Positions 1 to 8,598 of a DNA stretch of 64,000 nucleotides are shown piece by piece (the first letter of the stretch is position 1; every line of letters starts with the position of its first letter). The DNA is from Planctomycetaceae bacterium (GTDB lineage Bacteria > Planctomycetota > Planctomycetia > Planctomycetales > Planctomycetaceae). Position numbers and translations under genes: made by a program. The DNA lies in contig JABURQ010000051.1 in assembly GCA_014762625.1 (NCBI GenBank), positions 22,296 through 86,295 on the forward strand. Reading direction: 5' to 3'. Below the pieces are notes generated by a model. That model was not told the origin of the DNA, made no database searches, and saw only the letters and a program-made list of their open reading frames with translations.

Positions 1-215
1 TCGACGACATTATTTCCACCGTCGAACAGGAGATCTATCAAGGCTTCGAACGCGAAGTTCCGTCGCGCGTCATCGGTGAGAAAGTGTTCGAGCTGTTGAA
101 AGAAATGGATCAGGTAGCGTTTGTGCGGTTTGCCTCGGTCTATCGCGAATTCAAAGACGTTAACGACTTCGTGGAAGAGCTCGGCCCGATGCTCAAGGAA
201 CGCGGACGGATCTGA
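1..215 (+). CDS. nrdR: Transcriptional repressor NrdR, C-terminal part (5' end outside window)
   Basis: An open frame runs from the left edge (first full codon at base 3) to TGA at 213-215. It encodes about 70 residues containing the NrdR signature [16 protein letters not shown] followed by K-D-V-N-D-F. In this family that is the end of the ATP-cone domain, which senses ATP/dATP and controls repression of ribonucleotide reductase genes through NrdR boxes. The N-terminal zinc ribbon that binds DNA lies outside the window. The next gene starts about 27 bases downstream on the same strand, so co-transcription is possible. Confidence 0.93.
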   Translation, partial: DDIISTVEQEIYQGFEREVPSRVIGEKVFELLKEMDQVAFVRFASVYREFKDVNDFVEELGPMLKERGRI

Positions 216-242
216 ATCACACTTGTCGACGATCGAGTGCTT

Positions 243-1103
243 ATGAATCCTCTGATTCTGTTTCTCGCCGGAGGGTATAGTTTCTGGGTGGGACTCATGC
301 TGATCTCCGCCCTCCTTATTCCCACTTCTCAGCGACCATCGTCGCTGATTCTGAAGTCCCTGGCTCTCTTTGCGGGGCTCATTCTGATCGCGGTCTCGAT
401 GACGCCGATCGCCATCTGGTGGTATGCGGGCCTGCTGGTCGCCTCGATCTACTGGTTGATCGCCTATCGGACGAAACAACCGCTTGCGGAACGACAGTCG
501 CTCGCTCGCCGCGGAATCGCCGTTTGTCTGTTGAGTGCGTTGGTTCTCGAGTGGCCTTATGCGGTGCTGCCGAAAGTTCCCGTTCCGGAGCATCGAACAC
601 TGGTCATCCTGGCCGATTCACTGACTGCAGGCCTGGAAGAGAATGACTTCACCTGGCCCGAGCGTCTGGCGGAGCGGGTCGATTCTCCGATCGAGGATCT
701 TTCTCACGTGGGAGCCGTCGTAAAAGATGGTTTGACCATGATTGAGAACGTCGATCTCGACGGGAAACTGGTGTTGATCGAATTGGGGGGGAACGATTTG
801 CTGGGGAGTACGCCGGCGGATGAGTTTCACCGGAACCTCAACGAACTTCTCCAGAGGCTGACCGCGGCGGACTGCGCCGTCGTGATGTTTGAATTGCCGT
901 TGCCTCCCTTTCGTTACGACATCGCTTACGCCCAGCGCAGTCTCTGTAACAGGTACGATGTCTCGTTGATTCCGAAACAGTATCTCTTGCGAGCGATCGC
1001 GGGAGAAGGAAAAACGGTCGACTCGCTGCATCTGTCGGAACAGGGACACGTACAGCTTGCCGACTTCATGGAATCGTTTCTGCAACCGGCATTCTCTCGC
1101 TGA
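243..1103 (+). CDS. Membrane-anchored SGNH/GDSL-type hydrolase
   Basis: The protein has about 286 residues. The first ~110 contain roughly four hydrophobic segments, and the rest is an SGNH-hydrolase domain. Three family blocks are visible: block I L-A-D-S-L-T-A-G (nucleophile Ser), block III G-G-N-D, and block V D-S-L-H with the catalytic Asp and His. SGNH enzymes are esterases, lipases or acyl-carbohydrate esterases; the substrate cannot be told from sequence. The membrane anchor suggests action at the cytoplasmic membrane or periplasm. ATG 243 was chosen over GTG 237; neither has a strong ribosome-binding site. The glycosyltransferase that follows could suggest glycan or lipid acyl-ester trimming, which is inference only. 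Confidence 0.8.
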   Translation: MNPLILFLAGGYSFWVGLMLISALLIPTSQRPSSLILKSLALFAGLILIAVSMTPIAIWWYAGLLVASIYWLIAYRTKQPLAERQSLARRGIAVCLLSALVLEWPYAVLPKVPVPEHRTLVILADSLTAGLEENDFTWPERLAERVDSPIEDLSHVGAVVKDGLTMIENVDLDGKLVLIELGGNDLLGSTPADEFHRNLNELLQRLTAADCAVVMFELPLPPFRYDIAYAQRSLCNRYDVSLIPKQYLLRAIAGEGKTVDSLHLSEQGHVQLADFMESFLQPAFSR

Positions 1104-1198
1104 TTGCGGGAATTCTTCGCCTGCCGAGCCTTTTGTCAGATCCCGGTTCGCGTCATGATGGAAACCGACCGTTCCGAAAATAGACTACATTGACCGTT

Positions 1199-2371
1199 AT
1201 GTCCGAAACTCCTCTGCATGTCACACACTTCATTACCCGCATGATTGTCGGTGGTGCGCAGGAAAATACGCTCTGGACGGTCCTCGATCAGCATCGCGAA
1301 TACGGAGATAAAGTCACGCTCATCAGCGGCGTCGATGAGGGGCCGGAAGGGGAATTGTTGACGGTGGCTCGGGAGGCGGGAGTGAAGGTGGAAATCATTC
1401 CCGAACTGGGACGTGCTCTGCATCCCTGGAAAGACTGGAAGAGCTATCGTGCGTTGATCCGGTTACTCAAACAGGACCCGCCACAAATTCTGCACACGCA
1501 CAGTTCCAAAGCGGGCGTGATGGGACGCTCGGCGGCGAAGAAATTGAAGATCCCCGTGATTCATACGATTCACGGGGCCGCGTTTCATTACGGGCAACCT
1601 GCCCTCCTGCACAATCTCTACAAACAGGCGGAACGCTGGGCCGGAAAACGGACCGACCATTTCATTACCGTCTGTGATGCGATGCGCAATCAATACCTCG
1701 CAGCCGGCATCGGATCGCCCGAGGATTATACGACGATCTATTCCGGCATGGATGTGGAACCATTTCTGAAGCCGTCGCGTTCGCGCGATGAGATCCGCCA
1801 GGATCTCGGGATCGCCCCGGATGAAATTGTGATCGGGAAAATTGCGCGTTTGTTTCATTTGAAAGGGCATCACTTTTTGATCGAAGCCGCCAAACGCCTG
1901 GTTCCCGATCATCCGGAAGTGAAATTTCTGTTGGTGGGTGACGGCGTGTTACGGGAGCAATATCAACAGGAGATCGCCGCCGCCGACATGACCGATCATT
2001 TTATTTTTACGGGGCTCGTTCCTCCTACCGAAGTTCCCGATCTGATTCACGCGATGGATATTGTGGCCCACACCAGTGAATGGGAAGGGTTGGCGCGGGT
2101 ACTGGTGCAGGGATTACTGGCCGGCAAACCGGTGGTCAGTTTTGATATCGACGGCGCAAGAGAAGTTGTGATTCCGGAGGAAACCGGATTCCTGGTGCCG
2201 TTCGCCGATGTGGATGCGTTGACTCACGCACTTCGTTCGCTGTTAACAGATCGAGAGTTGGGCGAACAGTTCGGCAGGACGGGGCGCGAACGTTTCACCG
2301 ATCCGTTTCGGCATCAGACGATGACCCGCCGCATTCGAGAGGTCTACTTCGATTTGCTCTCCGGAAAATAA
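1199..2371 (+). CDS. Glycosyltransferase family 4 (GT-B fold)
   Basis: About 390 residues with the two Rossmann halves of a retaining GT4 enzyme. The N-terminal acceptor domain opens with V-T-H-F-I-T-R-M-I-V-G-G-A-Q, and the C-terminal donor domain (about 200-365) contains G-K-I-A-R-L-F-H-L-K-G-H. The usual E-x7-E motif appears as E-G-L-A-R-V-L-V-Q, so the second Glu is Gln, an atypical detail that may affect sugar-nucleotide binding. Likely role: adding a sugar to a surface polysaccharide, lipid or small molecule. ATG 1199 was preferred to TTG 1190 because of the start codon and family N-terminus. Nearest neighbour is the SGNH hydrolase 95 bases upstream. Confidence 0.85.
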   Translation: MSETPLHVTHFITRMIVGGAQENTLWTVLDQHREYGDKVTLISGVDEGPEGELLTVAREAGVKVEIIPELGRALHPWKDWKSYRALIRLLKQDPPQILHTHSSKAGVMGRSAAKKLKIPVIHTIHGAAFHYGQPALLHNLYKQAERWAGKRTDHFITVCDAMRNQYLAAGIGSPEDYTTIYSGMDVEPFLKPSRSRDEIRQDLGIAPDEIVIGKIARLFHLKGHHFLIEAAKRLVPDHPEVKFLLVGDGVLREQYQQEIAAADMTDHFIFTGLVPPTEVPDLIHAMDIVAHTSEWEGLARVLVQGLLAGKPVVSFDIDGAREVVIPEETGFLVPFADVDALTHALRSLLTDRELGEQFGRTGRERFTDPFRHQTMTRRIREVYFDLLSGK

Positions 2372-2735
2372 ACGTCGTCGAATCAATCCCAAGCGTGACG
2401 CGACGAAAAGCGATGACAGCCTGCTTACGCTCGATAAACTTTGAGGGTTAAAACGATTCTATTTTCTCGGTCGGGTATTCCGTCAGACGATTGCTGCACC
2501 TTCGCCCCTTAGCTCTCGACGACCGGTCAATGATTACGAATTTTCACTTGTCCTGCTACGGGAGCTTCCCATAATTCCCTTGTCGGTTGAGTCGGCAAGC
2601 GAACCGCACCTGAATGTCTCTTGTCCAATTTAGTCTCAACCGACACTTTCCCTCCCCCCAAGTGTTTCTTCCTTGAGAAACCAAATCCTTCCTTCCTGAG
2701 ACCTGCCCCATTTCCCTTCCAATGAAAGAATCACC
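2372..2735. other. Intergenic region with an 11-bp inverted repeat
   Basis: No convincing gene lies in these 364 bases. A perfect inverted repeat is present: TGTCGGTTGAG at 2581-2591 and CTCAACCGACA at 2635-2645, separated by 43 bases. The sequence after it is pyrimidine-rich. The repeat could form a long-looped hairpin in the leader of the small membrane-protein gene at 2736 or end a transcript from upstream; no T-tract supports simple Rho-independent termination. Confidence 0.5.
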
Positions 2736-3035
2736 ATGCGACAATTCTTCATTACCATCGTCAGTATCTGCCTGATACTGGCCACAGGATTTCTAACTGT
2801 TGATCTTCTCTTCGGTATCTGGACACCTTTAACGCGTCCGAGTCTCGTCGTGGTCACCGCCTTCCTGGCGTTTCTGCTGTGGCAATCGCGAAAGATGCGG
2901 GAGCAACGGTTCCAGCAAGCGGTTGACAGATACGTCCACAAAGAAGCGATGCGTCAAATGGATATCGAACGCCGACGTGAACGGGAAAAAGTTTCCGCGT
3001 CAGATTCACGTCCGTCTCAGATCATCGCTCCCTGA
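2736..3035 (+). CDS. Small membrane protein, unknown function
   Basis: A 99-residue protein with two hydrophobic stretches (about residues 4-24 and 35-50) followed by a highly charged, Arg/Glu/Lys-rich C-terminal half (Q-S-R-K-M-R-E-Q-R and D-I-E-R-R-R-E-R-E-K), probably helical or coiled-coil in the cytoplasm. No family was recognised. ATG 2736 follows an A/C-rich stretch without a clear ribosome-binding site. A strong hairpin terminator follows within about 10 bases of the stop, which supports this being a real transcribed gene. The upstream leader carries an 11-bp inverted repeat. Confidence 0.6.
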   Translation: MRQFFITIVSICLILATGFLTVDLLFGIWTPLTRPSLVVVTAFLAFLLWQSRKMREQRFQQAVDRYVHKEAMRQMDIERRREREKVSASDSRPSQIIAP

Positions 3036-3042
3036 CAATCAA

Positions 3043-3079
3043 AAAAGGCCGGGGTCTCGCGATCGAGATCCGGCCTTTC
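3043..3079. terminator. Bidirectional Rho-independent terminator
   Basis: AAAGGCCGG (3044-3052) pairs with CCGGCCTTT (3070-3078). An inner TCTCG/CGAGA stem (3055-3059 with 3064-3068) closes on a CGAT loop. The run of A on the left and T on the right suits termination from both directions, as expected between the convergent genes ending at 3035 and 3131. Confidence 0.85.
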
Positions 3080-3130
3080 TCAAACTGTCGGGTTCACTGA
3101 GGTCCTTTGATGACAGGATTGAAAGTTTTC

Positions 3131-3613
3131 TCAGACCGTTTCGCATTGGCCGTCCAGATGACGGCGAAGTCCGATTCCTGCGGCCTGAGGAGGGATCGAA
3201 TAGATTTTCAATTGGACGTCGGTGCTTTCGACTTGTCCGCGAATTTCGACAAACGAGATCGCCGACTCTCGATCGTCTTTGGGTAAGGCGGTCATCCGAA
3301 ATTCTTCGATCTTCTCAAATCGCTGGCGGAGTTCCTGGAGATTGTAACTGAACTGGCAAAGTTCGGTTTTTCCATCGTAGCGTCCGCCGACAATTTCGAC
3401 GCGGCTGAGAAAAAGTCCCACGCGCCATCCTTCTTCGCTGGCTTCGCATTCGAATCCAGCTCGGGCAACGTCTTCGGTCGGCTCAAATAATTCGGCCAGA
3501 TCGGCAATAAAATTCTGGAGCCATTCGGGACGAAGGTCGCGTTGTTCCCGTTGCTCTTTCCAGCGATCGAGTTGCGCTATGAAATGCTGGACGGGCATAT
3601 GAGAGTGGTTCAT
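3131..3613 (-). CDS. Conserved-looking hypothetical protein
   Basis: A soluble protein of about 160 residues with no signal peptide or membrane segment and no family recognised. It is rich in charged residues, and its middle reads as alternating strands (W-R-V-G-L-F-L-S-R-V-E-I-V-G-G-R). The ATG at 3613 was chosen because GAGGTG lies six bases before it; the longer frame would start at a GTG overlapping that site. It converges on the small membrane protein gene and shares its bidirectional terminator. Confidence 0.6.
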   Translation of the reverse strand: MNHSHMPVQHFIAQLDRWKEQREQRDLRPEWLQNFIADLAELFEPTEDVARAGFECEASEEGWRVGLFLSRVEIVGGRYDGKTELCQFSYNLQELRQRFEKIEEFRMTALPKDDRESAISFVEIRGQVESTDVQLKIYSIPPQAAGIGLRRHLDGQCETV

Positions 3614-4012
3614 CGAGATCACCTCATTCGGCTGAAACTCGAACCGGGACGTGACAACGATATCGCACGACGCGATTGACGAAAATCGCGTTCGAAGATA
3701 GCCATCACTTCTCGTCTCGGTTCAAGTTAGATCGTTCAAGGCTGTGCATCTCAGGACACGCCGGGTTCGAAGATCCGTGAACCGGCCGCACAAGTGAAGT
3801 GTCGTCTTTTGAAAGTGGTCCCACCACACCACAGATATCGGGATTTCCGAGCGGGAAGATTCACTCTATTTACGGGCGTTCACACGACTTGGAACTCGGA
3901 AGTAGTTATCGCAGCAGAAATAACGGCGTTCCCGTCTGACCGAGTCGGAGACGCACAGCAGACTGTAACGATTATGACGATCGGCGTTTGAGTGGAGTTC
4001 CGCGGATCAATT
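3614..4012. other. Intergenic region, nothing recognised
   Basis: About 400 bases between two minus-strand genes. A 65-codon plus-strand frame at 3794-3991 has no ribosome-binding site and no recognisable product. The region probably contains the promoter of the gene starting at 3613, but I cannot place it confidently. Confidence 0.4.
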
Positions 4013-5479
4013 TTATTCGCCGAACATCCCCGATGGGAACGTTTTCCCCGCTAATTGATAGGCAATGAAATTCCCGACGAAGAACAACACGATAATCACC
4101 ACCAACGCGATTACCGCCGTCATCCAGGCCGGTTTCTTGTTGGGGTCAATCGGTTGACCGTGTTTGTCGTATTTGACTTCCTTCGCGGTGTATTTGAGTT
4201 GTTTTTCGAGCGTGTTCAGATCCCAATCCGGACTGAAGTAATAGGCGATCTGGCCGACGACGCGCGCGTTCAGGACGATCACCGGACCGCTCATAATCAA
4301 ACCACACGCCAGGAGAATTCCCGGAACGGTGAGCGCGTTCCACGGGATGGCGGCAACTTCTGCTCCTGCGCGTCCCTGGATCCCTGGATCGAGTTGGTCT
4401 TTACTCCCTTTACGTTCGTGTTCCGCCGCCTTCTCCCGCGCCACGTAAATCTGATCGTTGGTGTTCATGACTCGGGCAAATTGATTCAATTTCGATTGAG
4501 AGGTGGCGGGAATCGCTCCCAGACATCCCAACACGGGAAGGGATGTGATGACGAGGAAGAGCAGCCAGTACGCGATCGCTCCCAACGATTTTCCCCAACC
4601 CGGCAAGACTTTGTGAATCATCCATCCATTGAGTTGTTGCGGCATCGCCATATGAGTCATCCCGACGGGAAGCATCGAAAAGACCAGCAGTTCACCAATC
4701 GCGATCAAGATCGCTCCCGGCACGATCGAACCGTTCTTGATCATCATGCCGCCCCCCGCTCCGAACGCGATCACAAACGGAAACGCGGCGACCAACTGCC
4801 AACAGAAGAATTTAATTCCGAACGCGACATTGGTAAAGAAGTCAAAATTGACGCGTTTCAATACGTCTTTCTTTTTCAAACTGTGATTGATCGTCTCGGT
4901 GACCAAATGCCAAACCCAGCCGATGGGAGCCATCGCGAAGACAAACGTCAGCAGCAACCAGAACATTTGCGGCGGGATATTGACGCAATACCAAAGCATG
5001 AATCCGAACGCACAATCGAGCAGCACCAGCAGCACCAGCAGCATGCTCGATTTAATGGCGTAGCCTTTGTTCTTCATTAAGAACCGCCAGGCGTCTCCCC
5101 ACATTCCCCGGTAGAACTCACCTTTGTTGGTGACTGTTCGTTTTTTCCTGCCGACCGGGCTACCTCCCCCACCTCCTGCAATAGCTCCTCCCCCTGATGA
5201 GAGATCGGCTCCGCAGGCTCCGCATTCGATAGCGTCGTCTCTCAGAGCGGCCCCACACCGGGGACATACCCGTTGGGATCGGTCTTCCGCTCGACTGAGA
5301 TCGAGATCGGACAGAAAATCTTCGCCGAACGGATCGGATTCACTTTTCGATTTTTTCTTTTGTCCGGCGGGAATTTTTAGCGGAGCTTCGCATTTCGGGC
5401 ATTTCACCGTTTTTCCGCGCAATTTATCGGGCGCATTCAGGACTTTTTCACAACTTGAACAACGAACCTTGACTGGCAT
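4013..5479 (-). CDS. Multi-pass membrane protein with two N-terminal zinc ribbons
   Basis: A 488-residue protein. Residues 1-40 form a zinc ribbon (C-S-S-C and C-P-K-C) of the type common at the start of planctomycete proteins. A second ribbon (C-P-R-C and C-G-A-C) lies near residues 70-92. After a Gly-rich linker come at least five hydrophobic segments between about 135 and 330, a soluble loop, and two more near 375-400 and 455-480. No enzymatic motif was seen, so no function is proposed. The N-terminal ribbons suggest a cytoplasmic interaction module tethered to the membrane. It is divergent from trpB and the two share a 243-base intergenic region. Confidence 0.75.
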   Translation of the reverse strand: MPVKVRCSSCEKVLNAPDKLRGKTVKCPKCEAPLKIPAGQKKKSKSESDPFGEDFLSDLDLSRAEDRSQRVCPRCGAALRDDAIECGACGADLSSGGGAIAGGGGGSPVGRKKRTVTNKGEFYRGMWGDAWRFLMKNKGYAIKSSMLLVLLVLLDCAFGFMLWYCVNIPPQMFWLLLTFVFAMAPIGWVWHLVTETINHSLKKKDVLKRVNFDFFTNVAFGIKFFCWQLVAAFPFVIAFGAGGGMMIKNGSIVPGAILIAIGELLVFSMLPVGMTHMAMPQQLNGWMIHKVLPGWGKSLGAIAYWLLFLVITSLPVLGCLGAIPATSQSKLNQFARVMNTNDQIYVAREKAAEHERKGSKDQLDPGIQGRAGAEVAAIPWNALTVPGILLACGLIMSGPVIVLNARVVGQIAYYFSPDWDLNTLEKQLKYTAKEVKYDKHGQPIDPNKKPAWMTAVIALVVIIVLFFVGNFIAYQLAGKTFPSGMFGE

Positions 5480-5650
5480 TCGGGACTCCGGCTAGCAAAC
5501 GTCCTAGTGTGTGGTCTCTGTGTCAGTTTTCGTGGAGAGATTGGCCCGTTCCCTCGTGTGTTGAAACTGTTTGGTATGCTACTGTACTGAGAGTTCAACC
5601 ATTTTTCATCCTGTAACTTTCAGATTCCGCGCACGGTTTTTCCGGTTTGA

Positions 5651-5679
5651 TTGACCCTTGATTTGCGGACATCCATAAT
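5651..5679 (+). promoter_or_regulatory. Sigma-70-like promoter of trpB
   Basis: TTGACC (5651-5656, five of six matches to the -35 consensus) is followed after 17 bases by CATAAT (5674-5679, five of six to -10). It lies 44 bases upstream of the trpB ATG. An AGG-containing stretch near 5707 could serve as ribosome-binding site. No trp attenuator or leader peptide was seen in the short leader. Confidence 0.65.
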
Positions 5680-5722
5680 AAAGAAACCGTAATATCCCAA
5701 CGAGACAGGTAAGTATCCGATC

Positions 5723-6955
5723 ATGAGTTCACCATTCCTCTCTTCTCCGCATACCGTGGCCACCAGTCAGGTTCCCGATGAGCGTGGTCGCTTTGGAGAA
5801 TTCGGGCGACGTTTTGTTCCCGAAACGCTGATGCACGCCCTCGAAGATCTCACCGAGCATTACGCGAAAGCGAAAGCCGACGCCGAATTTCAGATGCAAC
5901 TGGAGGAACTGCTGCGAGAATATGTGGGACGACCGAATCCACTCTACTTCGCCGAGCGACTGACCGAACACGCCGGTGGGGCGAAGATCTATCTCAAACG
6001 TGAAGACTTAAACCACACCGGCGCTCACAAAATCAACAACGCCCTCGGCCAGGCGCTCCTCACCATCCGGATGGGAAAGAAGCGAGTCATCGCGGAAACG
6101 GGAGCCGGGCAACATGGAGTGGCCACGGCAACCGCTTGTGCCCGTTTCGGTCTTCCCTGCGTCGTTTATATGGGTGAAGAGGATATCCGCCGTCAGAAAC
6201 TGAACGTCTTCAACATGAAGTTGATGGGGGCGGAAGTGCGACCGGTGACCTCGGGGTCGCGGACGTTGCGCGATGCGATCAACGAAGCAATGCGGGATTG
6301 GATGTCGTCCGTCAACGACACTCACTATATCATCGGCTCTGTCGTAGGACCGCATCCGTTTCCGATGATGGTACGAGACTTTCAGTCGATCATCGGTCGG
6401 GAAGCTCGTTTGCAGGTTCTCGAACATACCGGCTCTCTTCCGAACGAGGTGATTGCCTGTGTCGGGGGAGGCTCAAACTCCGCCGGCATGTTTTATCCGT
6501 TTGTGGACGATCAGGATGTCGCGTTGACCGGAGTCGAACCGGGAGGAAAAGGGAGCGGTCCTGGCGAACACGCGAGCACGCTGGTTCACGGTGAGAAAGG
6601 CGTTCTTCACGGAAGTTATAGTTACGTGTTGCAGGATCAAAGCGGCCAGACCAGCGACGTCCATTCCATTTCCGCCGGTCTCGATTATCCCGGCGTCGGT
6701 CCCGAACACAGCTATTGGAAGGAAACGGGACGGGTCAATTACGTGAACTGCTCGGACGACGACGCTCTGGAGGCGTTTCAGTTACTCGCGCGGACCGAAG
6801 GGATCCTCCCCGCCTTGGAGAGTTCGCACGCTATCGCCCACGGCGTCAAAGCAGCCGGGAAACGTTCGAAAGACGAAGTTGTGATCGTATGTCTCTCGGG
6901 ACGCGGCGACAAAGACGTCTACGAACTGGCCCGCATCCTGGGAAAAGACATTTAG
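5723..6955 (+). CDS. trpB: Tryptophan synthase beta chain
   Basis: A 410-residue PLP enzyme that condenses indole with serine to give tryptophan, working with the alpha subunit as an alpha2-beta2 channelled complex. Hallmarks: the PLP-lysine motif H-T-G-A-H-K-I-N-N, the E-T-G-A-G-Q-H-G loop with the catalytic Glu, and the phosphate-binding G-G-G-S-N. Length is normal for TrpB1. The N-terminus [11 protein letters not shown] is typical, which supports ATG 5723 with a few extra leading residues. trpA follows 81 bases later on the same strand; no other trp genes are in the window. Confidence 0.98.
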   Translation: MSSPFLSSPHTVATSQVPDERGRFGEFGRRFVPETLMHALEDLTEHYAKAKADAEFQMQLEELLREYVGRPNPLYFAERLTEHAGGAKIYLKREDLNHTGAHKINNALGQALLTIRMGKKRVIAETGAGQHGVATATACARFGLPCVVYMGEEDIRRQKLNVFNMKLMGAEVRPVTSGSRTLRDAINEAMRDWMSSVNDTHYIIGSVVGPHPFPMMVRDFQSIIGREARLQVLEHTGSLPNEVIACVGGGSNSAGMFYPFVDDQDVALTGVEPGGKGSGPGEHASTLVHGEKGVLHGSYSYVLQDQSGQTSDVHSISAGLDYPGVGPEHSYWKETGRVNYVNCSDDDALEAFQLLARTEGILPALESSHAIAHGVKAAGKRSKDEVVIVCLSGRGDKDVYELARILGKDI

Positions 6956-7036
6956 TTCGATTCCTCCCCTCGACCGACCTCAGGTCACGTCCTCTTCCTG
7001 AGGCCACACTCAACCCAGAATTTATCGGAACTCACT

Positions 7037-7861
7037 GTGACTGACTCCTCGCGTATCGCTCAGACATTTGAAAACCTCCAATCTAGCGGACACAAGGCGT
7101 TTATGCCCTTTATCGCCGCCGGGGATCCCGACCTGGAGACGACCGTGGAAGTGATTCGGGAGCTGGCGGAGGCGGGCGTCGATCTGATCGAAGTCGGGTT
7201 CCCTTACAGCGATCCGATCGCCGACGGTCCCGTGATTCAAGCGTCCTATACTCGCGCTCTCGGCAAAGGTTTGAAGGTCGAACAGATTTTCGACACCGTC
7301 AAGACGCTCACATCGACGCATGAGAATCTTCCGCCGCTCGTCGGCATGGTGGCATTCGCGATCATCTTTCGGATCGGTCCCGAAGCGTTCATCAAAAAAG
7401 CGGAAGAGGCGGGATTCAGCGGTTTGATCGTGCCCGATCTTCCGGGAGACGAAGCGGACGAATTCGCGGAACTCATCAAACAATCGTCGCTCGATCTGGT
7501 GCAGCTCATCGCGCCGACCACTCCCGAGAAACGGGTCGAAAAAATCCTGAATACCGCTTCCGGATTTCTGTATTGTATTTCCGTCGCCGGAATCACGGGA
7601 GCCCGCGATGAACTTCCCGCCGAATTGAACGACCAGTTACGCGATTTGCGTTCGAAGACCGACCTGCCGCTCGCAGTCGGCTTCGGAATCTCCAAACCGG
7701 AACAGGTCGATATCCTGAGAGACGTCGCGGATGGTGTGATCGTCGGTTCGGCGATCGTGCGCCATCTGGAAGATGTATCCGACGACGCGAGCAAAGCGTC
7801 GGCGATTGAGGCGATTCGCGAACTGGCGGACGGGATGGTCGCGGCGACGCATCGATCCTGA
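7037..7861 (+). CDS. trpA: Tryptophan synthase alpha chain
   Basis: A 274-residue TIM-barrel enzyme that cleaves indole-3-glycerol phosphate to indole and glyceraldehyde 3-phosphate. The catalytic block is clear: D-L-I-E-V-G-F-P-Y-S-D-P-I-A-D-G-P supplies the conserved Glu and Asp, and the C-terminal G-F-G-I-S and I-V-G-S-A-I-V bind phosphate. The start is GTG at 7037, giving a normal N-terminus (I-A-Q-T-F, then H-K-A-F-M-P-F-I-A-A-G-D-P). The ribosome-binding site is weak, consistent with dependence on trpB transcription. Confidence 0.97.
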   Translation: MTDSSRIAQTFENLQSSGHKAFMPFIAAGDPDLETTVEVIRELAEAGVDLIEVGFPYSDPIADGPVIQASYTRALGKGLKVEQIFDTVKTLTSTHENLPPLVGMVAFAIIFRIGPEAFIKKAEEAGFSGLIVPDLPGDEADEFAELIKQSSLDLVQLIAPTTPEKRVEKILNTASGFLYCISVAGITGARDELPAELNDQLRDLRSKTDLPLAVGFGISKPEQVDILRDVADGVIVGSAIVRHLEDVSDDASKASAIEAIRELADGMVAATHRS

Positions 7862-8000
7862 ACGGGTTGCAATTTCTTTCTTAATCTCCCTTTGACCCGC
7901 AAGAATTCTCTCGTCACACTAAGACCAGTGAAGCGCAGGCAAGACGTCGCGTTGTCGGGGCTTTGCAATTTGGGTATTACGGAATTCAGGAGAGAAAGTT

Positions 8001-8573
8001 ATGACCGACGCGTTCCATCATCGTGAACAATCCCTCGAAAATCGTTTTTTCTATCAACAGGATCAGAAGCTTATTGAACAGCTTCGCGCACACGAACAGG
8101 AAGAAGAAGGAATTCAAAAACTCGCCACCGCTACCGGGATTCACAATCACGACGTCCTGAAGGAACTTCTGGAGAATGGAATTCGCCCCGATTCAATCGT
8201 TGCGCTCTCTCTCGTTCCACTCATTTTCGTCGCTCACGCCGACAAAAATCTCGACGATAAAGAACAGGACGCGATCCTGGATGCCGCTATCGACGCCGGA
8301 CTGGAACCCGATTCCCCCAGTCACGAATTGCTGACCTCGTGGCTGCTCAAGAAACCGGAAGACGATTTGCTGGAAGCGTGGCGACATTACATCAATCAGC
8401 TCTGTCGCGAGTTACCCAAAGAGCGGATTGTCGATTTGCAGCAGCACCTTCTCGATCGTTGTCGCGGCATCGCCGAGGCGACGGGCGGATTTCTCGGTCG
8501 CGGCGGCATCTCCGAATCCGAACGGAAAATGCTGAATCACATTGAGTCGGCATTCGTCACGATTCACGATTAA
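8001..8573 (+). CDS. TerB-like / tellurite-resistance-fold protein
   Basis: A soluble, helix-rich protein of 190 residues. Residues about 70-105 read A-L-S-L-V-P-L-I-F-V-A-H-A-D-K-N-L-D-D-K-E, resembling the acidic metal-binding core of TerB-like domains, where an A-x-A-D-G-x-x-D-x-x-E pattern recurs. The homology call is from motif memory, so family-level confidence is moderate. GAGAGAAAG lies seven bases before ATG 8001, a good ribosome-binding site. It sits between trpA and the sulfatase on the same strand, with no obvious functional link to either. Confidence 0.65.
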   Translation: MTDAFHHREQSLENRFFYQQDQKLIEQLRAHEQEEEGIQKLATATGIHNHDVLKELLENGIRPDSIVALSLVPLIFVAHADKNLDDKEQDAILDAAIDAGLEPDSPSHELLTSWLLKKPEDDLLEAWRHYINQLCRELPKERIVDLQQHLLDRCRGIAEATGGFLGRGGISESERKMLNHIESAFVTIHD

Positions 8574-8598
8574 TTCCCGGACAGGAAATCAATCTCTG

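Noticed and set aside
3794..3991. Small plus-strand ORF of 65 codons
   Set aside because: No ribosome-binding site, no recognisable product, and an atypical residue mix; most likely chance.
4055..5080. Plus-strand frame of 341 codons
   Set aside because: It is antisense to the zinc-ribbon membrane protein, and its product is a low-complexity His/Asp/Arg-rich sequence with no recognisable domain or ribosome-binding site.
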